Shown here: positions 5,931-6,013 of the stretch, piece by piece
How positions within the stretch are numbered: the stretch's first letter is position 1
Layout: each line of letters opens with the position of its first letter
Origin: Christensenella sp. UBA5399
GTDB taxonomy: Bacteria > Bacillota > Clostridia > Christensenellales > Christensenellaceae
Direction of reading: 5' to 3'
DNA: 6,013 bases
NCBI GenBank assembly: GCA_002407725.1
Contig: DHOD01000103.1
Location: 7,002 to 13,014, forward strand
Position numbers and translations under genes: made by a program
The notes under the pieces: generated by a model
What the model was told of the DNA's origin: nothing
The model's input: the letters and a program-made list of their open reading frames with translations, nothing else
The model's database searches: none

Positions 5931-6013
5931 ATGAACCTGAGCATAACACTTTTGGGAAAAAATTATACGTTTGCATCGGTCAAGCAGGTGCTGGCCAAAG
6001 CCAACGAGGAGAA
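5931..6013 (+). CDS. eutB: Ethanolamine ammonia-lyase large subunit EutB, N-terminal fragment
   Basis: Only the first 27 codons are in the window; the gene runs off the right end. The start MNLSITLLGKNYTF followed by SVKQVLAKANEE matches the N-terminal strand and helix of EutB, including the conserved V-K-x-V-L-A-K-A-N stretch. EutB forms, with EutC, the adenosylcobalamin-dependent enzyme that splits ethanolamine into acetaldehyde and ammonia. In known systems this occurs in a bacterial microcompartment, but no shell genes are visible here. The ATG at 5931 has GGGGAG (5919-5924) 6 bases upstream and follows eutA by 13 bases, as expected within one operon and beside the reactivase that serves it. 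Confidence 0.9.
   Translation, partial: MNLSITLLGKNYTFASVKQVLAKANEE

Noticed and set aside
1..6013. CRISPR array, tRNA, rRNA, phage or transposase genes
   Set aside because: No regularly spaced repeats, tRNA-like cloverleaf, rRNA sequence, integrase or transposase motifs were seen on either strand.

Overview
The window looks like a chromosomal segment of an anaerobic, mid-GC member of the Firmicutes, most likely class Clostridia. This rests on AGGAG/GGAGG-type ribosome sites, extended -10 promoters, a family I pyrophosphatase, a PAS/HD-GYP signalling protein and a eutA-eutB operon start. The assignment is by resemblance and is not proved.

Layout, left to right. Positions 1-273 are the C-terminal end of a thiamine-diphosphate 2-oxoacid dehydrogenase E1 component (plus strand), closed by a clear intrinsic terminator at 309-347. 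A 460-base stretch without a convincing gene follows; it is rich in small palindromes and may be a dispersed intergenic repeat. On the minus strand, 841-1347 is a GNAT N-acetyltransferase. A 287-base divergent intergenic region (1348-1634) carries the acetyltransferase promoter, a dense array of five hairpins that lies upstream of both flanking promoters, and the promoter of ppa (1635-2174, family I inorganic pyrophosphatase, plus strand). Convergent with ppa is a large minus-strand gene (2234-4282) for a tandem PAS-HD-GYP-PAS-HD-GYP protein. Its first HD-GYP domain looks catalytically intact and its second has lost key metal ligands. A divergent region (4283-4489) holds a perfect 13-bp inverted repeat around the signalling gene's -10 box, then a promoter for eutA. 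The window ends with eutA (4490-5917, TTG start) and the first 27 codons of eutB (from 5931).

How the genes may work together: EutA reactivates the B12-dependent ethanolamine ammonia-lyase whose large subunit is EutB, so the right end is the start of an ethanolamine-use operon. The divergent HD-GYP protein is a probable c-di-GMP phosphodiesterase with two cysteine-bearing PAS sensor domains, and it shares the intergenic regulatory region with this operon. A link between a sensed signal, c-di-GMP and ethanolamine metabolism is therefore possible, but that is inference from position only. The remaining genes look like housekeeping or accessory neighbours.

Nothing here is a defence locus, CRISPR array or prophage. 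The most interesting items are the duplicated and half-degenerate PAS/HD-GYP protein, the dyad in the HD-GYP/eutA divergent region, and the unexplained hairpin array at 1384-1546.
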